A stretch of DNA of 16,724 nt, from assembly GCA_002328805.1 (NCBI GenBank), contig DCVX01000015.1:1-16724 (forward strand), given 5' to 3'. The notes under the pieces were generated by a model, which worked only from the letters and a program-made list of their open reading frames with translations, did not search any database and was not told the origin of the DNA. Below are positions 8,099-14,977 of this stretch, piece by piece (the first letter of the stretch is position 1; each line of letters begins with the position of its first letter). The position numbers and the translations under genes were made by a program. This stretch comes from Candidatus Dojkabacteria bacterium UBA2177 (GTDB lineage: Bacteria > Patescibacteriota > Dojkabacteria > SC72).

Positions 8099-8437
8099 CT
8101 ACAGAGATTTAACTATAAAGGAAAATACCTCAGGGTTATTAACCGCCAAATCGGCTAAAACCTTTCTGTTTAATTCTACCTTGTTATCTTTAAGCTTTTT
8201 AATGAAGTCTTTGTATTGCAGGTCATTTTGTTTACATGCAGCATTAATCTTGGTTATCCAGATTCTTCTCATCTGAGCACCTCTCTTCTGTCTGTGATCA
8301 TATGCATACTGTCCTGCGTGTAGATATGCTTCGTGGGATACTCTATATAACTTCCCTTTTGTTAATCTATATCCCTTTGTCTTATCTAAGACTTTCTTGT
8401 GTCTTTTTTTTCTTGTTGTTCCACCTTTGACTCTCAT
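8099..8437 (-). CDS. rplT: Large ribosomal subunit protein bL20
   Basis: An early 50S assembly protein that binds 23S rRNA. The 112 residues are close to the usual length of about 117 and very basic. The N-terminus (MRVKGGTTRKKRHKKVLDKTKG) and the segment SHEAYLHAGQYAYDHRQKRG are typical of the family, as is the following RRIWITKINAA. In many bacteria L20 also represses its own operon. I see no leader structure here that would show this. It follows rpmI by 11 bp. An AGGA overlapping the rpmI stop codon, about 9 nt from the ATG, is one of the few plausible Shine-Dalgarno sequences in the window. An intrinsic terminator follows. Confidence 0.96.
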   Translation of the reverse strand: MRVKGGTTRKKRHKKVLDKTKGYRLTKGKLYRVSHEAYLHAGQYAYDHRQKRGAQMRRIWITKINAACKQNDLQYKDFIKKLKDNKVELNRKVLADLAVNNPEVFSFIVKSL

Positions 8438-8448
8438 CTTTATTAATC

Positions 8449-8661
8449 CTAGATATTAACTATTTTTCTAATTAAATTCTTCCTTATTGAGCTATCAACC
8501 TGAGCATTATCTTTCTGCCTCCTCTTTTCTCTTGCAGACTTCTTAGTTCTCAAGTGTCCTTGATGACTTTGCTTATATATCAATTTAGGAGGTGTATTAC
8601 CTCTTGGTTTTGATAGCTTGATTCTTTTTCTTGCTGTTTTATTTGTTTTTTGTCTAGCCAT
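8449..8661 (-). CDS. rpmI: Large ribosomal subunit protein bL35
   Basis: A small basic 50S protein of 70 residues, near the family's usual 65. The pattern MARQKTNKTARKRIKLSKPRG and the run of Lys/Arg through GHLRTKKSAREKRRQK match bL35. Its ATG lies inside the end of infC (8-bp overlap, ATGGCTAG), and there is no Shine-Dalgarno sequence, so translation is probably coupled to infC. Its place between infC and rplT is the standard order and supports the call. Confidence 0.93.
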   Translation of the reverse strand: MARQKTNKTARKRIKLSKPRGNTPPKLIYKQSHQGHLRTKKSAREKRRQKDNAQVDSSIRKNLIRKIVNI

Positions 8662-9163
8662 TTGCTTTGAACGTGATTGAAATCCTATTGCCTTCCCGTT
8701 TAGGCTCGGCTTCGATACTACTATAATCGCTAAAATTAGTCAATATTTCAGCAAAAACTGCCTTAGCCAAGTCCATAGATTGCCTTCCTTTTTTTTGCAT
8801 AACCAATCTTACTGGGTGACCCTTATCCAAGTATTCCTTGGCTCTTTTTACTCGATGTTCAACATCTCCTTCATCTATAACTGGAGAGAACCTAAATTCT
8901 TTCTGCTCCTTAGTTTTGTTTTTGCTCTTACGGCTTTTCTTTTTCTGTTCGTATAGGTATTTCGAAAAGTCCATTATCTTACATACTGGTGGTTTTGCTG
9001 TAGGTCCTACTTCGACTAGGTCAAGTTGCTTATCTTCAGCAAGCTTGATTGCCTCCTCTGTTTTAACTACTCCTAGGTTTTCTCCCTCATGATCTATTAA
9101 TTGTACCTCTGGTTCTCTTATTTCTTGGTTTACTCTTGGACCTTTAGATTTTTTAAATGTCAT
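8654..9163 (-). CDS. infC: Translation initiation factor IF-3
   Basis: Binds the 30S subunit, keeps it apart from the 50S and checks start-codon pairing during initiation. The N-terminal domain includes VNQEIREPEVQLIDHEGENL (11-30) and PPVCKIMDFSKYLYEQKKK (58-76). The basic linker (76-88) leads into the C-terminal domain with the VEHRVKRAKEYLDKGHPVRL segment (101-120). At 169 residues it is a little shorter than the E. coli protein. The start codon is ATG, not the rare AUU used for autoregulation in E. coli. The gene is 22 bp downstream of thrS. IF-3 affects leaderless mRNA initiation in other bacteria, which is relevant to the promoter arrangement seen here. Confidence 0.96.
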   Translation of the reverse strand: MTFKKSKGPRVNQEIREPEVQLIDHEGENLGVVKTEEAIKLAEDKQLDLVEVGPTAKPPVCKIMDFSKYLYEQKKKSRKSKNKTKEQKEFRFSPVIDEGDVEHRVKRAKEYLDKGHPVRLVMQKKGRQSMDLAKAVFAEILTNFSDYSSIEAEPKREGNRISITFKANG

Positions 9164-9169
9164 TTATTA

Positions 9170-9175
9170 ATTAAA
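9170..9175 (-). promoter_or_regulatory. Possible -10 element before infC
   Basis: TTTAAT on the minus strand matches five of six -10 consensus bases and ends 6 nt before the infC ATG, the leaderless spacing seen at other genes. The whole 22-bp thrS-infC gap is A/T only, so a chance match is quite possible. No -35 is evident. Confidence 0.3.
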
Positions 9176-9185
9176 TTTATTAAAA

Positions 9186-10976
9186 TTATTTATTTTCCCT
9201 ATTACCATTTTGGTTAGAAAAAGACTCTTTATTTCTGATTTCTTCTTTTAGATTGTCTATGAACTCTTGGGTTTTCATTAAACCCTGCTCCCTATTATTT
9301 CTAGCTCTAATAGATACAGTTTCAGTTTCTATTTCCTTGTCCCCTACTACTACAATGTAAGGAATCTTCATTTTCTCGGCATCTCTAATTCTAGATTGCA
9401 TACTCTTACTTCTGTCATCTAGCTTGACTCTAAGTTTAGCTTCTTTTAATTGTTCGAATACCTCCTTCGCATATTCTGTATGCTTTTCTGATATTGGTAT
9501 TATATAAACTTGTTCAGGTGTCAACCATAGTGGGAAATCTCCACCGTGGTGTTCTATTAAGAAAGCAAAGAATCTTTCAAAAGAACCAATGAGTGCTCTG
9601 TGAATTACAAATGGTTGTTTTTCCTCTCCATCTGAGTCAATATAGGTAATCTCAAATTTTTCTGGGAGGTTGAAATCTAATTGTATTGTAGATACAGAGT
9701 CTTCTTTCCCAAAAACATTTATTGCCTGAACATCTATTTTGGGTCCGTAAAAAGCAGCATCTCCAGGGACTTCTTCAAAGACAGCTTTTCTGTCTATTAA
9801 AACTTTTCTTAAAGTATCTTCTGCTAATTTCCACTTCTCTGGATCTCCAGCATATTTATCAGGATTTGTTTCTTTGTCAGAAAGTGAAAGTCTAAATTTA
9901 TAGTTATCAAATCCAACATCTTTATAGAAAATTTCAAGAAGGTCAAAGGTCTCATTTATTACCATCTCCAGTTGTTCTGGTGTACAGAATAAATGGGCAT
10001 CATTTTGGGTAAATCCTCTAACTCTTTGGAATCCATGTAATTCTCCTGATTTCTCATATCTATACACAGTTCCTAACTCTCCTAGTTTATATGGTAATTC
10101 TCTGTAACTTTTAGGAGTCAGCTTATAAACCATCATAGCTGCTGGACAGTTCATAGGTTTTAGGTAGTAAGTTTCATCTTCTATTTCTATAGGGGCATAC
10201 ATAGAATCTTTATAGAAATCTAAGTGACCGGAGGTTTCAAATAACTCTTTTTTGTTTATGTGTGGAGTTAGGATATGTTCATATCCTGCACTTCTTTCAA
10301 GTTCTAGCATATAGTCTTCTAAGATAGTTCTTATCATGTAGCCTCTTGGAAGCCAGACAGGTAATCCTTGCCCTATTTCATTAATAATGGCAAATAATTG
10401 TAACTGCTTACCTAATTTCCTGTGATTTCTTTTTTCCAATTCTCTTTGGTTGTCTAGATACTCCTGTAGTTCTTCTTTGGTCTCAAATGCAGTTCCATAT
10501 ATTCTAGTTAACATTTTGTTCTTTTCATCTCCTCTCCAGTAGGCTCCAGCAGTCTTTGTGAGTTTTACTGCCCCAATCTCTTTGGTAGAATCAACATGGG
10601 GACCTCTGCAGAGGTCTGCAAAGTCGTTGTCTCCTGTAATATAGAAACTAAATTTTTCACTTTCTAACTCCTCTAAAAGTTCCAATTTATACACTTGGTC
10701 GGTTTTTTTAAGATATTTTTCAGCTTCGTCTTTGCTCATCATAATCTGTTTGAGTGGAAGATCTTGCTTTATTATTTTCTTCATTTCCTTCTCTATCTTT
10801 TTAAGATCCTCTTCCTCAAGGGGTTCTGTGAATTCAAAGTCATAGTAAAAGCCATTTTCAATAGCAGGTCCTATACCTAACTTGGTGTCAGGATAGAGTT
10901 TTAGTACTGCCTGAGCAAGGACATGTGAGGCAGAGTGTCTCATTTTCTCTAATTTTAAATTTTGTTCAGAATCCAT
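9186..10976 (-). CDS. thrS: Threonyl-tRNA synthetase lacking the N-terminal TGS domain
   Basis: Charges tRNA-Thr and removes mis-attached serine. The protein starts directly in the editing (N2) domain: HSASH (14-18) and CRGPH (123-127) supply the expected His/His/Cys/His residues. The usual TGS domain of about 60 residues is absent, so the length is 596 instead of about 640. The class II core has PMNCPAAMM (274-282), VYRYEKSGELHGFQRVRGFTQ (304-324) and a C-terminal catalytic part ending HRALIGSFERF (459-469). Cys277, His328 and His459 match the zinc ligands of the family. The common MNCPGH reads MNCPAA here. The anticodon-binding domain covers about 488-580. An in-frame upstream TGS domain is ruled out by the short 150-bp gap, which also separates it from rsmD. 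Confidence 0.96.
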   Translation of the reverse strand: MDSEQNLKLEKMRHSASHVLAQAVLKLYPDTKLGIGPAIENGFYYDFEFTEPLEEEDLKKIEKEMKKIIKQDLPLKQIMMSKDEAEKYLKKTDQVYKLELLEELESEKFSFYITGDNDFADLCRGPHVDSTKEIGAVKLTKTAGAYWRGDEKNKMLTRIYGTAFETKEELQEYLDNQRELEKRNHRKLGKQLQLFAIINEIGQGLPVWLPRGYMIRTILEDYMLELERSAGYEHILTPHINKKELFETSGHLDFYKDSMYAPIEIEDETYYLKPMNCPAAMMVYKLTPKSYRELPYKLGELGTVYRYEKSGELHGFQRVRGFTQNDAHLFCTPEQLEMVINETFDLLEIFYKDVGFDNYKFRLSLSDKETNPDKYAGDPEKWKLAEDTLRKVLIDRKAVFEEVPGDAAFYGPKIDVQAINVFGKEDSVSTIQLDFNLPEKFEITYIDSDGEEKQPFVIHRALIGSFERFFAFLIEHHGGDFPLWLTPEQVYIIPISEKHTEYAKEVFEQLKEAKLRVKLDDRSKSMQSRIRDAEKMKIPYIVVVGDKEIETETVSIRARNNREQGLMKTQEFIDNLKEEIRNKESFSNQNGNRENK

Positions 10977-11126
10977 AATAAAAATATTTACTTAACTTAA
11001 TATTGGGGAAAAACAATAGCATTAGAAGAGAGTTGTTGAAAAAACAATTTTACACAGTTTTTCTTTTGTTTTACCGAATTGTTTATACATTGTTCCTATT
11101 CTATATTTTTAATTTCTATTTTGCAA
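10977..11126. other. AT-rich spacer between rsmD and thrS with a weak inverted repeat
   Basis: This 150-bp gap is the longest in the window. Arms AAACAATT (11042-11049) and AATTGTTT (11077-11084) are inverted around 27 bp. On the minus strand the second arm runs into six T residues (11044-11039), so it could be a poor terminator for rsmD, but the stem is nearly all A/T. The thrS promoter must lie here if thrS is not co-transcribed with rsmD. The bases next to the ATG (AATATT, 6 nt upstream) are only a weak -10 candidate. I see no T-box or other known leader structure. Confidence 0.3.
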
Positions 11127-11861
11127 TTATTTTATTATGTAGAATGATATTGTGTTTAAGCCGAAGTTATAGGAGTCTAAAAGTATTATGTTGTCTAGAG
11201 AAAGTTTCTCAAGGGGGTATTTCTTAGGATGTTTTAGTATTAGGGCTCCCTTAAATTTCTTGCTACTGTCCTGTACTCCCGGAAGGAGATTGGATGCCAT
11301 ATTTATGATCTCCTCCATCTTATAAGTTTTCTTTGTGTTATATAACTTGTATGGAGGATCTAGGAATATTATGTCAAAGGTCTCAATAATCTCTTCGTTG
11401 TTCTTTTTGTAAAGGTATTCCTCTACTTTGGATTTAATGACCTCGGAATCTAGTAAAAAGCCTGTGCTTGTAATGTTTTTCTTTAATATGTATATGGCGT
11501 TTTTAGAGGCTTCAACAAAAGTTGCATGCTTCGCTCCTCTTGAAAGTGCTTCTAAGCCAAAGGAACCACTTCCAGCATAGAGATCTAAGACTTTTTTCTT
11601 GTAGATGTCTTTTTGGAGGATGTCAAAGATTTGAACTTTCATTCTGTCAGTGAGAGGTCTTGTGGTTTTAGGTATTTCTAATTTGAAGTTTTTAGCTTTT
11701 CCTGCAGTAATTCTAACAAAGGTTTTAATTGTGGGTTCTTTATGTAGTATTTTTTCTCTGAGGAAGACTTTTTCTCTTTCGTCAAATTCTTCAGGAGTAC
11801 TTACTTTCCACTTGTTTCTATCTTTTCTAAGTTTTTTTGCTGAGTCGTATTTTAAGCTCAT
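11127..11861 (-). CDS. rsmD: 16S rRNA (guanine-966-N2)-methyltransferase, RsmD family
   Basis: Transfers a methyl group from S-adenosylmethionine to a guanine of 16S rRNA. The family core begins at about residue 49 with VRITAGKAKNFKLEIP and TRPLTDRMKVQIFDIL (68-82). The SAM-binding motif is VLDLYAGSGSFGLEALSRGA (91-110). The catalytic motif is FLDPPY (166-171), as expected for N2-guanine methylation. Residues 1-48 are a basic, charged extension not present in the usual protein of about 185 residues. The start at 11861 is favoured because a perfect TATAAT sits 6 nt upstream. The gene follows the surface-protein genes but has its own promoter, so the pairing is positional. The methylation site is inferred from the family. 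Confidence 0.88.
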   Translation of the reverse strand: MSLKYDSAKKLRKDRNKWKVSTPEEFDEREKVFLREKILHKEPTIKTFVRITAGKAKNFKLEIPKTTRPLTDRMKVQIFDILQKDIYKKKVLDLYAGSGSFGLEALSRGAKHATFVEASKNAIYILKKNITSTGFLLDSEVIKSKVEEYLYKKNNEEIIETFDIIFLDPPYKLYNTKKTYKMEEIINMASNLLPGVQDSSKKFKGALILKHPKKYPLEKLSLDNIILLDSYNFGLNTISFYIIK

Positions 11862-11867
11862 CGGGAT

Positions 11868-11896
11868 ATTATACCCTATTTATAAGGATTTTTTAA
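11868..11896 (-). promoter_or_regulatory. rsmD promoter (-35 TTAAAA, -10 TATAAT), leaderless position
   Basis: On the minus strand a perfect TATAAT (11873-11868) is followed by ATCCCG and then the rsmD ATG, a gap of 6 nt. A weak -35, TTAAAA (11896-11891), is 17 bp upstream. Transcription would start at the A of the ATG. The promoter separates rsmD from the surface-protein gene that ends at 11914. Confidence 0.65.
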
Positions 11897-11913
11897 CTTA
11901 AGAAGTTTTGAAA

Positions 11914-14238
11914 TTATGGCATTTCAAAGATTAATCCTCCAAATTGTATATCTTGGAACGTTGCATATGAGCCTGCTGTTGTGAAAGTTCCTGTTGCCCA
12001 AGGGCTTACAGCATTTGCTGCGTCCCAGAATCTAATTCTCCAGTAGTATGTTACACCCTCAAGACTCAAAGTTAATCCATTGTAGGTTATATTGGGACTC
12101 CTAGCCCCTTGTGTTGTTGTGCTCATGAATTGTTGTCCAGAGTCCCACATTACAGTACCAGTGAATGTTTCGTTTGTGTTGACTTCAATTTCATAGTAAT
12201 TAGAGAAGTCATATTGGTTTGGATCATTAAATATTGCAGAGAATTTCGGGTTTGGATCATTAACTCTTGGGTTATTTGTGATACCATTTACTAACAGTCC
12301 AGTTGGTGCTGTCGGTGCTTGGTTTGTTTCCATGGTAAAACTTGAGGTGGTAGACCAAGGGCTTACGGATTCTACGCTATCCCAGAATCGTATCCTCCAA
12401 TAATATGTTGCTCCATTTAGGGAGAGTGCAGTACCATCATAAGTAATCTCTGGGGATCTAGAGCCTTTGTTTGTTCTTGCCATTGGAGCTTTTCCTGTGT
12501 CCCACATTACACTGCCAGTAAAGCTAGAGTTTGTATTAACTTCTATTTCATAATGTTCTGAGTATTCTGTGGTGGGACAGGTGTCTGGGTCGTTAAATAT
12601 AGCACTGAAAGTCGGATCTAAAATACCTATATCTATTGGATTAACAAGGCTCTCTGTAAGGGGTTGTGTCGGAGTCGTTGGTGGGATATTCATTTTAAAG
12701 TTGGCAGTAGCAGACCAAGGGCTGACTGTTCCATATGCGTCTGCGAATCTAATTCTCCAGTAATATGTAGTTCCATTGAAGGTGAGTGTAGTTCCTGCAT
12801 AAGATATTGGGTCAGTTCTTGATCCACTAGCTGTAGATATACCTCCTGTAAGTCCACTGTCCCACATTGTTGTTCCTGTGAATGAAGAATTGGTATTTAC
12901 TTGTATTTGGTATTGAGAAGCAGGATGTCCATCTGGGTCATTATATATTGCAGTAAATTCTGGGGTAGCGTCTGAGACACAAGTTGGGTTTGTTGCACCT
13001 TCTGTCTCAAGGGAGGTAGGTGTGGAAGGTGCTCGGTTCATAGTGAATTGAGCAACAGCAGAATAAGGACTCACTAATAATGCTGCGTCCGACATTCTTA
13101 TTCTCCAATAGTAAGTAGAACCATCTAGGCTCAAAGTAGATCCCCCATAGTTAATATTGGAAGTCCTTTGTCCCTGTCCTGTTTGTGGCATGGAAGTAAG
13201 TCCACTGTCCCACATGGTTGTCCCAGAGAAAGTGTTGTTTGTGTTTACTTGTATTTGGTATTGTTCAGAGTAATCTCCAGTGTCAGGGTCGTTGAATATT
13301 GCAGAGAAATATGGGGTTGTGTCTGCGACTACAGCTGGACTAGAGGTGTCTTCTATAAGGAGTCCAGTAGGAGCTGTGGGCGCAGAGTTTGCAAGAATCC
13401 AATTCGCTTGTATGGTCATAGCCTGTGTAACACTACTGCATGCTCCCGTAGATGAAGTGAAAGTCCCAGCACAAGCACCACTTGTTATTGAGAACCCTGT
13501 AAGATTGTAATCAACCCTTGAGCATGAAGGCCCTGCCGCTGAACTCCCATAGTTTACGACCCTGCTAGTGGGAGTACAAGATCCTCCATTTGCATTATAT
13601 GTAACAGTATTTGTGTTTATTGCCCAGTTTGCTTGTATAGTGACATCAGAAGTAACATTGCTACAGTATCCTGTAGAAGGGGTTAGTGTACAAGTTCCTG
13701 CTGTCTTGGTGTAGCCTGTAAGGTGGTAGTTTGTTCTAGAGCAGGAAGGTGCAGCTGCAGCACTCCCTCTGCATACGACTCTACTTGTTGGTGTACAAGA
13801 ACCACCATTGGCATTATATGAGACTGTGTATTTATATAACCAGCATGTTCTTTCACTACTTCCACAGGAAGAGCCATCACAGTATTTTCTGGTACAAGAT
13901 GTTGTTGTAGTAGCACAGCCAGTATTTGTTGAATCTTGATATCCTAGTGGACATCCAGGAAGATCACAGCTTCCACAAAGTCCACGACAACAGTACATTG
14001 TGGTTGCACCACCATCACATTTTGTACAGGTAAAACCCCCAGAGAAAGGCTCCCACACACAACCACAACACCCATCACAACCCACACTCCCACAGCACCA
14101 GTGTGTAGTACAGTTGATAGCCTGTGTAGGTTGTGGCTTAGACAACGTTGCTAGGGCAAATATAAGTGAAGAAATTAGGAGAATTCCTATAAAAATTCTT
14201 GTAAAACTCTTTTTATGTAATTGATCAAATATCCTCAT
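11914..14238 (-). CDS. Secreted cysteine-rich repeat protein with InlB/Flg_new-type and fibronectin-III-like repeats
   Basis: A 774-residue protein of unknown function, probably exported and surface-exposed. It starts with a basic stretch and a hydrophobic segment (about 14-31). A signal-peptide cleavage site is likely after Ala40 (PTQA). Residues 43-132 hold 19 cysteines. Two tandem modules (137-206 and 210-280), each with YNANGGSCTPTSRVV and ending in TIQANW, resemble the InlB B-repeat/Flg_new family. Each has four equivalent cysteines. Four fibronectin-III-like repeats of 116-120 residues follow (286-754), each with a version of VNTN-F-G-MWD-G and YYWRIR. The protein ends with a short tail (FQDIQFGGLIFEMP) without a membrane helix or LPXTG motif, so attachment would need a partner. 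It starts 10 bp after the gene for an Ig-like membrane protein, so the two are likely co-transcribed. Adhesion is an inference from domain type only. Confidence 0.85.
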   Translation of the reverse strand: MRIFDQLHKKSFTRIFIGILLISSLIFALATLSKPQPTQAINCTTHWCCGSVGCDGCCGCVWEPFSGGFTCTKCDGGATTMYCCRGLCGSCDLPGCPLGYQDSTNTGCATTTTSCTRKYCDGSSCGSSERTCWLYKYTVSYNANGGSCTPTSRVVCRGSAAAAPSCSRTNYHLTGYTKTAGTCTLTPSTGYCSNVTSDVTIQANWAINTNTVTYNANGGSCTPTSRVVNYGSSAAGPSCSRVDYNLTGFSITSGACAGTFTSSTGACSSVTQAMTIQANWILANSAPTAPTGLLIEDTSSPAVVADTTPYFSAIFNDPDTGDYSEQYQIQVNTNNTFSGTTMWDSGLTSMPQTGQGQRTSNINYGGSTLSLDGSTYYWRIRMSDAALLVSPYSAVAQFTMNRAPSTPTSLETEGATNPTCVSDATPEFTAIYNDPDGHPASQYQIQVNTNSSFTGTTMWDSGLTGGISTASGSRTDPISYAGTTLTFNGTTYYWRIRFADAYGTVSPWSATANFKMNIPPTTPTQPLTESLVNPIDIGILDPTFSAIFNDPDTCPTTEYSEHYEIEVNTNSSFTGSVMWDTGKAPMARTNKGSRSPEITYDGTALSLNGATYYWRIRFWDSVESVSPWSTTSSFTMETNQAPTAPTGLLVNGITNNPRVNDPNPKFSAIFNDPNQYDFSNYYEIEVNTNETFTGTVMWDSGQQFMSTTTQGARSPNITYNGLTLSLEGVTYYWRIRFWDAANAVSPWATGTFTTAGSYATFQDIQFGGLIFEMP
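11977..13383 (-). repeat. Four tandem fibronectin-III-like repeats inside the surface-protein gene
   Basis: The YYWRIR motif recurs at residues 376, 492, 612 and 731 of the encoded protein, giving a period of 116-120 residues (about 350 bp). Related DNA is visible around each copy, for example the gtcccacat stretch near 12143, 12500, 12860 and 13208. The copies differ at many positions, so the duplications are old and not a recent slippage array. Confidence 0.85.
13399..13830 (-). repeat. Two tandem InlB/Flg_new-type repeats inside the surface-protein gene
   Basis: Protein residues 137-206 and 210-280 align closely, sharing NANGGSCTPTSRVV, PSCSR and TIQANW. Four cysteines coincide (148/221, 166/239, 183/256, 192/267). 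Cys156 of the first copy is Asn229 in the second. The conserved cysteines suggest two disulfides per module, which is not a usual feature of this repeat family. Confidence 0.8.
13843..14112 (-). other. Cysteine-rich N-terminal segment of the surface protein
   Basis: This stretch encodes residues 43-132 of the mature protein, with 19 cysteines in 90 residues, several in CC, CxxC and CxxCC patterns together with many glycines. It matches no domain that I can name. It could be a disulfide-rich or metal-binding head exposed at the far end from the fibronectin-III-like stalk. Confidence 0.6.
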
Positions 14239-14248
14239 TTTTTTATAG

Positions 14249-14872
14249 CTATTTAGTTTTCTTAGTATCTTTCTGTTTTTTGGATTTTTTCTTAAAAAGA
14301 TTTCCTAATATCCAACCCAAAACAAAAGAAAGAGGAACTAGAATAATAGGAACTATGTAGGAAATTTTAGTTTCTGTAACAATCTTTATTATGTCATTCC
14401 TCTCTTCCAATGGATCTACCAAAGAATCACTATCCCCCAAGACTAGAGTTAATACTTTTTCCGACTCCTCTAGTTCTCCCTCCCCTGCTCTTACTGTATA
14501 TTGCCCTTCCTCCATATTCGTTATACTAAACAACACAAACCAGTATCCATCTTCCCTTGCTGTGGTAGTTAATTCTTTATCTGCAAAATATATATAAACA
14601 TCACTATTTGGTTCGGCCGAACCTGCTAGTCTAACTGCATCATCCGCTTTGACTAAGACCATATCACCATCTATTAGTTCGGCGGACTCATTATTAATCA
14701 TTACACTAAGTAATACTACGGAAGGTTTTGCTTCTTCTTCTGCAACCTTCTCAGTTTCCTCTTCCTCCTGGGCATACACAATGCCTTCTTTAGGAAGATG
14801 TCCGAGGGTTAAAAGACTTGTAGAGAAAATAGAAAAAGAAAGAATGAAAACAGACAAAATTCTAAGAAACAT
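14249..14872 (-). CDS. Membrane-anchored protein with an extracellular Ig-like domain
   Basis: A 207-residue protein of unknown function when started at the ATG at 14872. A TTG three codons upstream (14881) would give 210. Hydrophobic residues 3-27 form a signal peptide with a likely cleavage site at VYA-Q. An acidic Glu-rich linker follows. A beta-rich region (about 50-148) has the pattern AVRLAGSAEPNSDVYIYF ... DGYWFVLF ... GQYTVRAG, typical of bacterial Ig-like domains. A single membrane helix (about 171-193) and a Lys-rich tail (KKKSKKQKDTKKTK) end the protein, so the Ig-like domain lies outside and the tail inside. It precedes the large repeat protein by 10 bp. It may act as membrane partner for that protein, which is inference. 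No Shine-Dalgarno sequence is visible. Confidence 0.8.
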   Translation of the reverse strand: MFLRILSVFILSFSIFSTSLLTLGHLPKEGIVYAQEEEETEKVAEEEAKPSVVLLSVMINNESAELIDGDMVLVKADDAVRLAGSAEPNSDVYIYFADKELTTTAREDGYWFVLFSITNMEEGQYTVRAGEGELEESEKVLTLVLGDSDSLVDPLEERNDIIKIVTETKISYIVPIILVPLSFVLGWILGNLFKKKSKKQKDTKKTK

Positions 14873-14908
14873 ATTTAGCAAGGGTCAGTTTAAATATATA
14901 ACTGGTTC

Positions 14909-14937
14909 ATTTTGTAATAATTTCACCAAGTTGTCAA
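14909..14937 (-). promoter_or_regulatory. Promoter for the Ig-like and repeat-protein genes (-35 TTGACA, -10 CAAAAT)
   Basis: On the minus strand a perfect TTGACA (14937-14932) is followed after 17 bp by CAAAAT (14914-14909), a four-of-six -10 match. Unlike the other promoters here it would give a leader of about 30 nt before the ATG at 14872. It lies in the 105-bp gap after the DUF2341 gene, so the two genes downstream could be expressed separately from it. Confidence 0.5.
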
Positions 14938-14977
14938 CAGCCTTTAGTGCTGGAAAAGATATATGTAGAGAAGAAGA

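Noticed and set aside
7731..8276. Plus-strand open frame of 181 codons opposite pheS, the intergenic gap and rplT
   Set aside because: It runs across the rplT terminator and the pheS promoter and is antisense to two well-recognised genes. The product resembles no family, so it is a shadow of low-GC coding on the other strand.
10977..11126. T-box or threonine-leader control of thrS
   Set aside because: The gap has no T-box-like conserved sequence, no threonine-rich leader peptide and only an A/T-rich weak stem. Nothing supports such a regulator.
11891..11908. Palindrome AACTTAAGAAGTT beside a T-run after the repeat-protein gene, considered as a terminator
   Set aside because: On the minus strand the palindrome is followed by A residues, not T, and the stem is only 5 bp. 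It does not fit a terminator for the upstream gene.
12109..13510. Several plus-strand open frames of 60-95 codons inside the repeat-protein gene
   Set aside because: They recur with the fibronectin-III-like repeats and are antisense echoes of the real frame, with no start signals of their own.
11977..13830. Regular DNA repeats considered as CRISPR or mobile-element repeats
   Set aside because: The units are long, diverged and in frame within one protein-coding gene; they encode protein domains. There are no short identical direct repeats with unique spacers, and no transposase.
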